Assembly (NCBI GenBank): GCA_035771165.1 | Contig: JAWNZC010000469.1 | Coordinates: 522,001 to 586,000 of the forward strand | Source: Paragorgia papillata | Taxonomy: Eukaryota > Cnidaria > Anthozoa > Scleralcyonacea > Coralliidae | DNA: 64,000 nt | Direction of reading: 5' to 3' | Shown: positions 1 to 11,200 of the stretch, piece by piece | How the letters are laid out: each line of letters starts with the position of its first letter | Numbering within the stretch: position 1 is the stretch's first letter | Notes under the pieces: generated by a model | Seen by the model: only the letters and a program-made list of their open reading frames with translations | What the model was told of the DNA's origin: nothing | Database searches by the model: none | Translations under genes and position numbers: made by a program

Positions 1-363
1 GTACATAAAGAATAAAAAATTCTCCTCAATCTTAGACTCTTAAGAAATGTTCCTCAGGATCTACGATCCCGAGATCCCACTTTTCCACGTCTGCTTACGA
101 CGTAGATAGCGTTCTTTTGCAGCTGAAAATCTTTTTACAATGTTGTTTTTTACGCAACCCACTTTTTTCTAATCTATGCTGCTACAGACTTTCGTCTTTG
201 TAATCATAACTTCTCAATTATCCATCACGGTCTTTGAAGTAATATATCCAACACAAGTCAGTGTTCTTCCGATTTCTAAATACAGCCAAGCAGGTTGAAA
301 ATACGAGTTTTTTTAACCAGTTTGACTGTACTTATATAAAGATCGGAGGACGAACACTGACGA
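1..363. other. Intergenic sequence, duplicated near 41.3-41.8 kb
   Basis: No gene is visible. The first ~190 bases match 41280-41800, where the second copy is interrupted by a 332-bp inverted-repeat element. This copy therefore acts as the nearly empty site for that insertion. Confidence 0.7.
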
Positions 364-712
364 GTGGTTGGATATGAAACCTCTTGTGTTATTACACTAT
401 CTTGTGTTATTACAATATTACACTATTGCCACCTTAACTACTTCACCACCATTACCACCACTACCACCATTACCACCACTACCACAATTACCACCACTAC
501 AACTATTACCATCACTACCACCATTACCACTATTACCATCATTACCAGCATTATCACCACTACCACCACTACCACAATTACCACCATTACCACTATTACC
601 AGCATTATCACCACTACCACCACTACCACAATTACCACCATTACCACCACTACCACCATTACCACCACTACCACTATTACCATCACTACCACCACCATTA
701 CCAACATCGTCA
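364..712. repeat. CAC/TTA-rich microsatellite, end of a unit satellite
   Basis: Imprecise (ACCACCATT)-type repeat made of ACCACC, ATTACC and CACTATT words. It sits directly left of the 3' spacer of TRIM-TLDc unit 1, the same position that the 51.3-54.2 kb satellite holds relative to unit 4. It is therefore probably the tail of a further unit's array. Reading frames through it give low-complexity Pro/Leu or Thr/Ile and are not genes. Confidence 0.85.
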
Positions 713-3435
713 TTTATTGACATACTTTATTCGTATACTAAATCTTATGATGTTATTAAATCAAAAAGTCTATTTAATATACAATTAAGAACTACCCTAA
801 GCCAAAATTTAATTATTTACAAGAGTGACACTGCTTGCGCAGTTCATGATTTAATATTCCTATAAGTAATTGTTGTTTCCTAATATTTTTACAGTAAATT
901 ACAAAAAAAATGCTAGATCACTAAGGAATTTTGTCAATAATCATGTGAGTAAATTAAATGTTTTTGAAATTACTATATAGCTAATCATATTAAAAATTAT
1001 CATTATGTATTCCTGAACTTCTACATTTTCAAATCTTGTCTTTACACTGCTAAATAACTAAGTATGTTTAAGTATTAACAGTTGATATTTTACTTTAAAG
1101 ATTAATTAACTAACACAACAAAATCTACCTAACTTCTGAGTTTAAAAATAAGCCGTTAAAATGTTGTTTTTCAACTTCGTAAAAACATATAACAAACTGC
1201 GAGAAATGCCTCTTAACAGACTTCAGTTAAAGTCAAATAATTTTCCAAAAGGCTTCTGGAGGAATCGCGTTTTCCGTTCGCGATATTTTTCAATTGGTGC
1301 TCTCCTTTTGAAATTTCTAGATCCGCTCCTAAGAGCTTTAGTTTGTGATGTTTTCTGTGTCCTGTTACACTGTTTTAAATTTTTGTTAAACTTTCTTTTT
1401 CTTTTTTTTTTCTTTTTCTTTACTCTGTAAGAGTTAGAGCTTGGATTATATAGAGTAAGGGTTATAAGACAACGTTTTAGGGTTGGTTGGGATAAGATTT
1501 TGTTCAACGACATGACCTAGGTTCTTTATAAGCGTAAACAATTGAGTGCTGCGTACGTAGTGTTTTGGATAATAGTAAAGTGAAAAGGTAGCAAACTGCC
1601 GAGATTTCAGAAACGAAATACTGACGTTTCGAGCGCAGCCCTGCATCAGAGTTTACTTAAGAAAACTGGTAAAGGGTTCCGCTCGAACTGACATCAGTTA
1701 TTCGTTACTGTCATAAAAGTCTCTGCTCGAAACATCAGTTTTTCGTTTTTAAAATCTCGTCAGCTTGCCATCTTCTCGTTTTATTAATCCTGTTTTCCAG
1801 TCATCGCAGAAACTGGCTTGCAGCTCGCAGCGAGTACTTGCATCTAATTAAAAAGAAGTCAGAGTGAAAAACAAGCACTGTGAGTTAGTTTTAATTAGAT
1901 GTAAGTACTCGCATTGAGCTGCGAGTCAGTTTCTGCCATGACTGGAAAAGAGGCTTTACAGGTTCTGCTTAGTCTGCTTCGCAGAGATCTCTTCGGCTCC
2001 AACACAAGGAATAGCAAGTTTAGAATATAGAGGGCCTTATAGGCAATGTAGAAAACTAGAAATACAAATCGAAAATGTTTAAAAGGTTGGTGTACTGCTG
2101 ACTTGAAATACTCATTAAGGAGGACTAACGTTTTAAGGGTAGGTCCTTCGTCAAAAAGAAATTTGTACTGAAATAAACGTATGTACAATATTCTTTTAAA
2201 TTTCACTACACTATTTCTTTCCCTCCACCCCCCCCCCCCCCCCCCCCCCCGTCTCCCCTCTCTCTCCATCTCTGATCAAGGATCTTCGATCAAAGCCGTC
2301 AGACCTGCTTCGTGAGTGTATTTCAGCTGTATTCCAACTTTTTAAAAGAATCCCCCGACTGTTTGGACAAGTAGACATGAAAATGTTGGCAATGTCGTCA
2401 TCTTGAAAATGCGTTGAATTTTATCATTTTACCATCTTGAATGATGACGTGAAATGGTTGCAAGCGAAGAGCAGCATGACTACTAGACGTGATTGTTTTA
2501 AAAGATTATATTTCGATGGCTTCAGACTGACTTTTTCTCATAATAAGAAGCATAATGACCTTTTGATTCAAAACTGATCTAAGATTAGAGAATTAGGATT
2601 AGAGGGTTAGGATTAGTATTGTCACAATGTCACTGTGAGGTCAATAAACCAATTTCTTCCATGGTTGTTTTCGTGTTTTATTCAACTCTTTTTCGTCGGT
2701 GGATATTCCCGCTTAGAAATGGTTATGAGAAAGGTGTGAAAGTTAACTTTTTTCCCTCTAAAACGTTTTCCAGTGTAGATTTGTGCTTCCTTCTAGTTCC
2801 TTGCATAGCTCTAGTGTCAACTGATAATTGAAAAGTTGGGTTTTTTTACATTTGCAGCGTGTCTGTATCTGCCATCCGGAGAAAAATTAGATTTACCGTA
2901 AAAAGTGCAAACTTAATCCAAATTAGAATTTCGGAACTTACTAGGACAAATATTTCTTCGCTCCTGGGAACTTTGACCTAATACTTTTCAATACTAAAGA
3001 GTAACACCAGGGCTGAGGAAAGAACTAAAGAATAAAACACAAATCTACACCGCAAAATGTTTTAGAAAGGAAAGATGTAATTTTTTATAGTTTTTTCCTA
3101 TCAAGTCACGTCAAATTTCGATGTTCCAGACTTTTAGTTTTAGATAAATTTTTTAAAAACCAAAAACATTAAAACAATCAGAGCTACTATTTAGTTTGAC
3201 GTCATTTGACGTCATTATTCAAGATGGCGCCACTCGTGGTGAAATTAGCTTGTACTCGCACATAATCTTTTTGAAAAGTAAATTATTTTTAAATTTCTTA
3301 CAAGGCATTTTCAAAATAGACGAAGACGTTGACAACATTTTGATGCCAACTTGTTCAAATAGTTGGAGATGCCTTTTTGACATTTTCGATTGGATTTTGA
3401 TATGAGCGTGCGTAATGTGTTATCAGCGGTATTAC
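713..3435. repeat. 3' spacer of duplicated TRIM-TLDc unit 1
   Basis: This stretch downstream of gene copy 1 (which reads leftward) is repeated at 43487-45658 and 54205-57131 with high similarity. It is part of the duplicated unit rather than unique DNA. Small plus-strand frames (for example 1161-1430) are open in more than one copy, but one copy lacks the ATG and no known domain is recognisable, so no gene is called. It carries a 1.17 kb optional segment described separately. Confidence 0.8.
1438..2610. mobile_element. 1.17 kb segment flanked by GTTAG, in units 1 and 4 but not 3
   Basis: In units 1 and 4 this segment lies between two GTTAG words (1433-1437 and 2606-2610). Unit 3 has a single GTTAG at the equivalent place (about 44727-44731), as expected for an insertion with a 5-bp target duplication or a precise deletion between short repeats. 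Inside are an inverted repeat of about 60 bp (about 1794-1852 against 1890-1950), a run of 23 C (2228-2250), and three motifs resembling hammerhead ribozyme cores (minus 1621-1651, minus 2123-2152, plus 2272-2303). No open transposase or reverse transcriptase is seen. A Penelope-like origin is possible but unproven. Confidence 0.5.
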
Positions 3436-3749
3436 TCAGTAAAATACTTCTATTTCAGTTGGAGTAAAGTTGTAACTTCCAGCCAGAAGAGATTTGGTTT
3501 GTGCAGAGCCAGGTTGGTATCCTGGGGGTAATTGATATGAGGAGCCAAGGTTGGAGCGTGATTGTTGATTGTCATTGGAGTTATCACTGATGTGGAAATC
3601 ATGACCTCCACCAAAGAGTGGTCCGTAGTTAGGATGGCTGAAGATTGCATATCGCTTGTTGTGAACGTCGCATTTGAATGCAGGTATGTCGTCTTTATTT
3701 TTTAACGAAAACAAAAACGAGGAGTTGGACTCTTTCCAAACACCTTGAC
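3436..3749 (-). CDS. Copy 1 exon 3: C-terminal half of TLDc
   Basis: The acceptor is TTTCAG|GT at 3750/3749 and the stop is TGA at 3436-3438. The protein shows TLDc hallmarks: FLFSLKNKDD, YGPLFGGGHDFHISD, SNLG and the terminal LAGS...FTPTEIEVFY. The exon is 314 nt, the same as copy 2. It is intact here; the lesion of this gene lies in exon 2. Confidence 0.88.
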
Positions 3750-6700
3750 CTGAAATAAAATGTAAAACATTTACTCCATGTGTTCATCATATTTTCCTTT
3801 ACTTCATCAATGACTTTAAAAAACATTTTAAACCAAAACAAAGAATATTTTTAAAACAGCTCTGTCATTGAATTCTCTTGAATGTACAGTTTTAGCTGAA
3901 CATTATAATTTTCTACATGTTTGATATAAAATACAGAAATATAGAAAAAATATTCAACTTCTAAAAACTAAAGTAAGGTTTCATTTGTTTAAAGTGTATA
4001 TTTACTACTAAATATACTAATATGCTGTAATTACAATTAAATATACTATTATAATTATTTCTTTCACTACTCTAAATTATTTTATTGTTATAGTCAAAAT
4101 GGAAATACCTTCCCACTTCTTCTTCTGTAGTTTGTTGTGTATTACTGTATTTCTGTAGCCACTACCAAAGCATGAGAAATATTTTTGTTGAAAACTGTAC
4201 ATATAAATAGTATAATTTAGCTTTAAATGGTATTTATTCATAATACAATGGATATTTATCCCAAATTGATACCAAAAGACGAATATACATCAAGAATTGG
4301 TGACTTTTATCGCTAGACTTTCCTCATGCTTCAGTAGCAGCTACAGAAATACAGTAATACACAACCAACTGCAGAAGTGGAAGTGGGAAGGTATTTTCAT
4401 TTTGACTGCAAATTTAATATTTTTTCTAAATTATGCTGCAACCTATGCTGTTAACCCATTGCTGCCTAGGATGTCTGAGGGTTGTTCTTTTGATGAGTAA
4501 AATCATCTGGTATTAGCCAGAGTGAAACAATAAAGGTGTCATTTTGGCTGGCTCAGGTATCCGTTAGGTTTGATGTAAAAAGGAAATTGGATGTATTTTA
4601 TCTGCCAACAGACTATAAACATATTTCATTTTTGAAAATGTAGAGTACATGACATCAAACTCTTCCACAAAGATAAGATCTCACTCCAGGATCAGGTGGC
4701 ATGGGTTACTTAAGCTGGCAGTCTTAGTGCTTGGGAGCAGCTGTGCAGACTATTGTAATTCCTAGGAAAATGATGATAAAGACTTTTTCACAATTACGTA
4801 TGTTTTTTATAGCAGGCTTGGACCAGGCCTGGATTCACCAATTTTGGGCCTACAGGCTAAGTGTGACGACACATTTCTAGGGGGGTCCTGGGGCATGCCC
4901 CCCAGAATTTTTTTGAATTTTGGGTCTTTGAAACTGTCAGCATTCCCGCATTTTGAGGACACTTTTGAGCAAAATATAAAGGTCTGAAATCCCATTTTTT
5001 AACAGTGGGCCGACCAAATTGTGGGCCTACAGGCTATAGCCTGGTAAGCCTATCAGTAAATCCAGGCCTGGCTTGGACTGGCCTATCTGCCAATGGCACA
5101 TGCACCCCCTTTAGAATACCTCAACTGCGCCCCGTGAACTATATTTGCTAAACCATAGTCAATCGAGATATGGTCTGGAAACTCAGCTAAAGTCTTTGGT
5201 CTATCTTTTTGTTCGCCTTTATGCATTTTTGTGCATGGTGCATGGTCACTGAACACATTGTATTTTAGTATAATGAATGAATTGTCCAATAGCAACATTT
5301 CAGTTCAATCACTCAACCGTGCTATTTAAATATTAATAAACCTAAAACAAAGGATGTGCACGGTGTAAGGTATGGTTCAACATAAAATCACAGCTCATTA
5401 TAGGCGCTTTGAAGTTTGCTGAGTTTCCAGACCATATCTCGATTGACTATGGCTAAAATAGATATAAAATGATATGGCTGTCCATTGCACGTAGTTTGTT
5501 ACTGAGTAATATTCTGCTTTCTTAAATTCATGTTGTCTGTGGTTGCAAGTGGTAGACAGGAGAGTTGCTGTTCTGTAAGATATATTTTATTCCAGCAAAT
5601 GGTAAATCTGTTGGCCTGCACTTTTGTGTCGTTCTTATATGAAGTTTCTGTGAGTTCATAATATGTGGGGGAACAATGGCAACAACAATCACTAATTTTG
5701 AAATCTTTCTATTTACAGAAATATTTTGAAATCTTTCTATTTTCTATTATTTCTGTAATGCACCTCAGTAGGCCAATGTCATTATTTACTAATTTCTTTT
5801 TTAAACTGCATCCCTCTCCCTAGTGGCACTGTCCCTAATACGAAGCCAGTCCCAACTCTGTTTTATAGTATTGTGTTGAAACATTTTTGAACGATTTTGA
5901 ATTTAAGAACATACCTTCCCAGTTCTGGTCTGTATATCCACCAAAAATATAATTCCCAACTTTCACTAAAGTCACTGTAGGTCCCTTATTGTCACAACAT
6001 CTGTGAAAATCTTGTGCACTCCATCCATCTCTACCAGCTCGAAAAAATAATTGAGGTATTACATAATTCACCATGAACTGCTGCAGGACGACATGCTAGA
6101 TAAGAAAGTAAATTACATATGATTAACCCATTCCTGCCCGAGCTGGCCAAAAACAGTTCTAAAGGGCGGTGCCACAGCGGTGACCTGTTAATAATAGCGT
6201 CATAAACTTTGCATAAAAAACTTCGCGTTAAAAAATGTCACTTGCTATGGACTCGGCGTGAGCGAGCGACGAAGGAGCGAACTCGCAGACACAATCTGCA
6301 AGGCGAAGCGTTAATAATCAAAGCGTTAATAATTAGCCTGGTTGTAGACTCTACTGTCTTTATTCGATGATGTAATGAAATGTTGTACGGCTTGGACGGT
6401 GCGTTGCGTAGCTAGCATCGCAATAGAGAAATACTTCAGACCTTGTGAAAGTTTTTATCTAGAGTTGAATCAATTACAACATGTACCATGTACCTTTAGT
6501 TAATTTTTATTTCTTTTTAGTTATATAAATCTTACCAACTTTTCCCAGTTTATCCAAGAACGTCGTAACATCATTGTCGTTGATTGGGGTGCTTTGATAT
6601 TCAATGTTGCCATCATGAACAGGTTTCATACTCCGTGGTCGCTCTTGTTTCATTCTTTCTATATTCTCTTCAATCATCTTTTGCGACGAAAGGATTTCTT

Positions 6701-7664
6701 CATCGTTGCCTTTCTCAAGAAGGTTCTTGGCTAGATTGAAAGAACCTTTTACTTTATCCACGTGACGTTTCACTTCGGTTTCTTGTTCCACAAGTGGTTC
6801 GTGAGTTTCTTTGTATTTCTTCTCCACTTCCTTCATCATCAGTTTGGCTTTCTCTTCCAGCTTTTGGGTGAAGATTTTTAAAACTTCTTCTTTCTGCCGA
6901 GTGATGTCTTTCTTTGCTTTCTTTGTATTGTCTTCCAGACACTGTTTGGCATTTGATATCAACTCTAATGTGTCGTTGCCTTCCTTCAGACTTTCTTCTA
7001 AGATCGTACAACGCGATGCTAATACTTCTCTTTGCTTCTCAGCCACTTCGTCAACCGAGAGACATGAATGATTTTGCTTGATGTGATTCAAGAGCATACA
7101 ATGACTACAGATCAGTTCTTTACATGTCTCGCAATAGAACTCAAGGGTCTTGTTCTCATGTTTCTTGCAGTAAAGTTTTTCTCTGATCTTGCCTTGGTTC
7201 TCAGCTTGACTCAACTCGTTTATTGATAGCACAGTGTGTTTCTTGTTGCTTGGCCATCTCTCGTGACACGCGAGACATTTTTCGCACATGAACATCTCAC
7301 AAGTTGTACACCGACTAACGGCTGGCTCTTGGCAATGAGAACATTTAGAAACCTTTGCTTGCCGTTGAATCGCCATGACGTCTAACATATTTCGGATAAA
7401 ATGACTGCTCGCCATTCCTGCTACTTCATCTCTTGGTTTCAGAAAAAATTCTGACTGACATGTCGGACAGTTGAATACTTCAATCTCTTTACCAGCTGCT
7501 TCCTCACGATGGCGTTTTACAAACTTCTCTAAACAGATTTTGCAAAACGAGTGTAAGCAAGGCATTAATGTTCGTGGTTCGTTCAAAGTTTCTAAGCAAA
7601 TGGAACATGTCAGTAAGGATTCTAGTTCATCAGCTGGAACGGCGACGGTTGGAGAAGTAGCCAT
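3436..7664 (-). CDS. TRIM-TLDc gene copy 1 (RING, two B-boxes, coiled coil, TLDc); frame broken in exon 2
   Basis: Three coding exons, found by comparison with the plus-strand copy 2: 6536-7664, 5915-6095 and 3436-3749. Exon 1 encodes the RING/B-box/coiled-coil part of a TRIM-type ubiquitin ligase; exons 2-3 encode a TLDc domain. All junctions are GT-AG and introns sit in phase 1 as in copy 2. Exon 2 is 65 bases shorter than in copy 2, which is not a multiple of three, so normal splicing meets TAG at 6031-6033 and would yield a TRIM protein without TLDc. An AG at 6039-6038 after a T-rich tract would restore the frame but lose the start of TLDc. Either a truncated isoform or an early pseudogene is possible. 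Upstream lies a promoter block shared with copies 2 and 3. Confidence 0.75.
4091..4407. mobile_element. Fold-back MITE in intron 2 of copy 1
   Basis: Left arm from about 4093 (GTCAAAATGGAAATACC...) is the reverse complement of the right arm ending about 4405, over roughly 90 bases with mismatches. The same element sits at the matching place in copy 3 (46305-46620), so it predates the duplication. It has no coding capacity. Confidence 0.7.
4795..5065. repeat. Dispersed G-run repeat (GGGGGGTCC-type)
   Basis: Contains AGGGGGGTCCTGGGGCATGC followed by text on TTTGGGTCTTTGAAACTG and GCATTTTGAGG. Similar order is seen at 28336-28908 and, inverted and partial, at 29170-29255. The outer parts repeat GGGCCTACAGGCTA (about 4847 and 5022) and GGCCTGGATT-like words. 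It is non-coding. Confidence 0.55.
5152..5453. mobile_element. MITE with ~36-bp terminal inverted repeats
   Basis: The left end at 5152-5188 (ACCATAGTCAATCGAGATAT...) is an almost perfect reverse complement of 5419-5453. The ~230-base centre has no coding sequence. It lies in intron 2 of copy 1 and is not found at the equivalent point of copy 3. Confidence 0.65.
5915..6095 (-). CDS. Copy 1 exon 2: 5' part of TLDc, with a frame-breaking deletion
   Basis: The conserved TLDc core (RDGWSAQDFHRCC, then PTVTLVKVGNYIFGGY) reads in one frame from about 6044 to 5915. The exon's first codons match copies 2 and 3 in another frame (a GELCNTSII stretch against GDLLSNSII in copy 2). About 71 bases are missing between the two and 6 bases are gained nearby. 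The donor is G|GTATGT at 5915/5914. The acceptor is CTAG at 6097-6096, with an alternative TCGAG acceptor at 6039-6038 in the compatible phase. Confidence 0.75.
6536..7664 (-). CDS. Copy 1 exon 1: RING - B-box1 - B-box2 - coiled coil
   Basis: The start is the ATG at 7664 (MATSPTV...). Longer frames upstream begin at TTG and are not used. Residues 20-69 form a C3HC4 RING (C20, C23, C36, H38, C41, C44, C66, C69); a methionine inserted before C36 is absent from copy 2. A B-box1-like zinc site covers about 108-143. B-box2 covers about 166-199, with C-x2-H, C-x2-C, C-x2-C and H-x4-H. Residues about 205-345 are Lys/Glu-rich and predicted coiled coil. The N-terminal half is nearly the same as copy 3, but the coiled coil differs strongly from copies 2 and 3. 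The donor is G|GTAAGA at 6536/6535. Cytoplasmic E3 ligase activity is inferred from the family. Confidence 0.9.
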
Positions 7665-8260
7665 TGTAGACAACGTTTTCTTCAAAAAGTGTAGTAGTTT
7701 CTTGTAACTTAATCAGCAAGAGAAACTCGAAATCGTTTGACTCACTTCAGGTCTTGGAGATCTTTCTTTCGGTTTCACAATAGTCAATTCTCGGTAAATG
7801 GTAATATGATTCCTTATTTCACGGTAAACTATGTAATATCCTGCTGTGATTGGTATTTCCGGTATATATTTCCATATTCGTATATGGCCATTCGTATATG
7901 GAATATTTCCATATTCGTATATATAATTTCCATATTCGCATATTATTTCGTTGGAGGAATTCGCCCTGGCCTGCACCACATGCATACCAGTACATGACAG
8001 TACCTAGCAACGCGATTAGGTACAAAAGCTTTCTTTTTATCTTAATTTAACGTGTAAAGCAAGGCGATATAACACAAGAGGTTTTATTTACATGTGCGAT
8101 TACATTTAAAGATGCATTCAACCATGTGATTTATTCCTGCATTTCATTATGTTAAACACCGCTAATGCCAATATATCCGGTCTCACAATACCTGGGGGGG
8201 GGGGGGGGAGGTATTAAACAAACGAATTAAATCTTATTACATCATGCTAACACATGAAAA
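7665..8260 (-). promoter_or_regulatory. Promoter/5' UTR block of copy 1 with ISRE-, CCAAT- and ETS-like sites
   Basis: About 500 bases upstream of the ATG match the upstream regions of copies 2 and 3. In gene orientation they contain GAAACCGAAAGAAA (7776-7763), a CCAAT box (7853-7849) and CCGGAA (7862-7857). GAAANNGAAA is the IRF/ISRE core. A CATATTCGTATAT-type direct repeat (about 7870-7945) is special to this copy. The region ends at the satellite. Confidence 0.55.
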
Positions 8261-8282
8261 GTATTTTTACTGTTGCCTTTAG

Positions 8283-11200
8283 GATGTTATCATTATATTA
8301 TCATCATCACCACCACTATCGATCATCACCATCAGTGCCATCATCATCACCACCATCAATCAACACCATCATGAATCATCACCAGCACTACCACCACCAT
8401 TACCACCACCACCATTACCATCACCACCATTACCACCACCAGCACTATTACCACCACTACTATTGCCACCACCACTATTGCCACCACCACTATTGCCACC
8501 ACCACTATTGCCACCATATAGAACCATCACCACCATTACCACTACCACTATTACCACCACCATTACAACCACTATTACCACCACCATTACCATTACCACC
8601 ACTATTACCACCACCATTACCATTACCACCACTATTACCACCACCATTACCACCACCATTACCACCACTATTACCACCACCATTACACCACTATTATCAC
8701 CACCATTACCATTACCACCACTATTACTACCACCATTACCACCACTATTACCACCACCACTATTACCACCACCATTACCACCACCACTATTACCACCACC
8801 ATTACCACCACCACCATTACCACCATTACCACCACTACTACTACCACCATTACCACCACTATTACCACCACCATTACCATTACCACCACTATTACCACCA
8901 CCATTACCACCACCACCATTACCACCACCACCATTACCACCACTATTACCACCACCATTACCACCACTATTATCACCACCATTACCATTACCACCACTAT
9001 TACTACCACCATTACCACCACTATTACCACCACCATTACAACGACTATTACCACCACCATTACCACCACTTTTACCACCACCATTACCATCACTATTACC
9101 ACCACCATTACCACCACTATTACCACCACCATTACCACCACCACCACCATTACCACCACTATTACTACCACCCCATTTCCACCACTACCACCACTATTAC
9201 CACCACCATTACCATTACCACCACTATTACTACCACCATTACCACCACTATTACCACCACCACTATTACCACCACCATTACCACCACCCCTATTACCACC
9301 AACCTTACCACCACCACCATTACCACTATTACCACCACTATTACTACCACCATTACCACCACTATTACCACCACCACTATTACCACCACGATTACCACCA
9401 CCACTATTACCACCACCATTACCACCACCACCATTACCACCATTACCACCACTATTACTACCACCATTACCACCACTATTAACACCACCATTACCATTAC
9501 CACCACTATTACCACCACCATTACCACCACCACCATTACCACCATTACCACCACTATTACTACCACCATTACCACCACTATTACCACCACCATTACCACC
9601 ACTATTATCACCACCATTACCATTACCACCACTATTACTACCACCATTACCACCACTATTACCACCACCATTACAACGACTATTACCACCACCATTACCA
9701 CCACGTTTACCACCACCATTACCATCCCTATTACCACCACCATTACCACCACCACCACTATTACCACCACCATTACCACGACTATTACCACCACCATTAC
9801 CACCACTTTTACCACCAGCATTACCATCACTATTACCACCACCATTACCACCACTATTACCACCACCATTACCACCACTATTACCACCACCACTATTACC
9901 AGCACCATTACCACCACCACCATTACCACCACTACCACCACTATTACCACCACCATTACCACCACTATTACCACCACCATTACCACCACTATTACTACCA
10001 CCATTACCACCCCCATTACCACCACCATTACCACCACTATTTCCACCACTATTACTACCACCATTACCACCACTATTACCACCACCACTATTACCAGCAC
10101 CATTACCACCACTACCACCACTATTACCACCACCATTACCACCACTATTACCACCACCATTACCACGACCATTACCACCACTATTACCACCACTATTACC
10201 ACCACCATTACCACCACCATTACCACCATTACCACCACTACTACCACTACTACCACCAGCATTACCACCACCATTACCACCACTATTACCACCCCCATTA
10301 CCACCACTATTACCACCACCATTAGCACCACTATTACCACCCCCATTACCACCACCATTACCACCACTATTACCACCACCATTACCACCACTATTACCAC
10401 CCCCATTACCACCAACATTACCACCACCATTACCACCACTATTACCACCCCCATTACCACCACTATTACCACCCCCATTACCACCACTATTACCACCCCC
10501 ATTACCACCAGTATTACCACCCCCATTACCACCACTATTACCACCACCATTACCACCCCCATTAGCACCACCATTACCACCACTATTACCTCCACTATTA
10601 CCACCCCCATTACCACCACCATTACCACCCCCATTACCACCACTATTACCCCCACTATTACCACCACCATTACCACTACTATTACCACCACCATTACTAC
10701 CACCATTACCACCACCATTACCACCACTATTACCACCCCCATTACCACCACCACTACTACCACCATTACCACCACCATTACCACCACTATTACCACCCCC
10801 ATTACCACCCCCATTACCCCACTATTACCACCCCCCATTACCCCACTATTACCACCCCCCATTACCACCAACATTACCACCCCCATTACCACCACCATTA
10901 CCACCACTATTACCACCACCATTACCACCACTATTACCACCCCCATTACCACCAACATTACCACCCCCATTACCACCACCATTACCACCACTATTACCAC
11001 CACCATTACCACCACTATTACCACCCCATTACCACCAACATTACCACCCCCATTACCACCACCATTACCACCACTATTACCACCCCCATTACCACCACTA
11101 TTACCACCCCCATTACCACCACTATTACCACCCCCATTACCACCACTATTACCACCCCCATTACCACCACTATTACCACCACTATTACCACCACTATTAC

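Noticed and set aside
3196..3405. Plus-strand frame conserved with 45381-45614
   Set aside because: It lies in the duplicated 3' flank of the TRIM-TLDc gene on the opposite strand; conservation is explained by segmental duplication.
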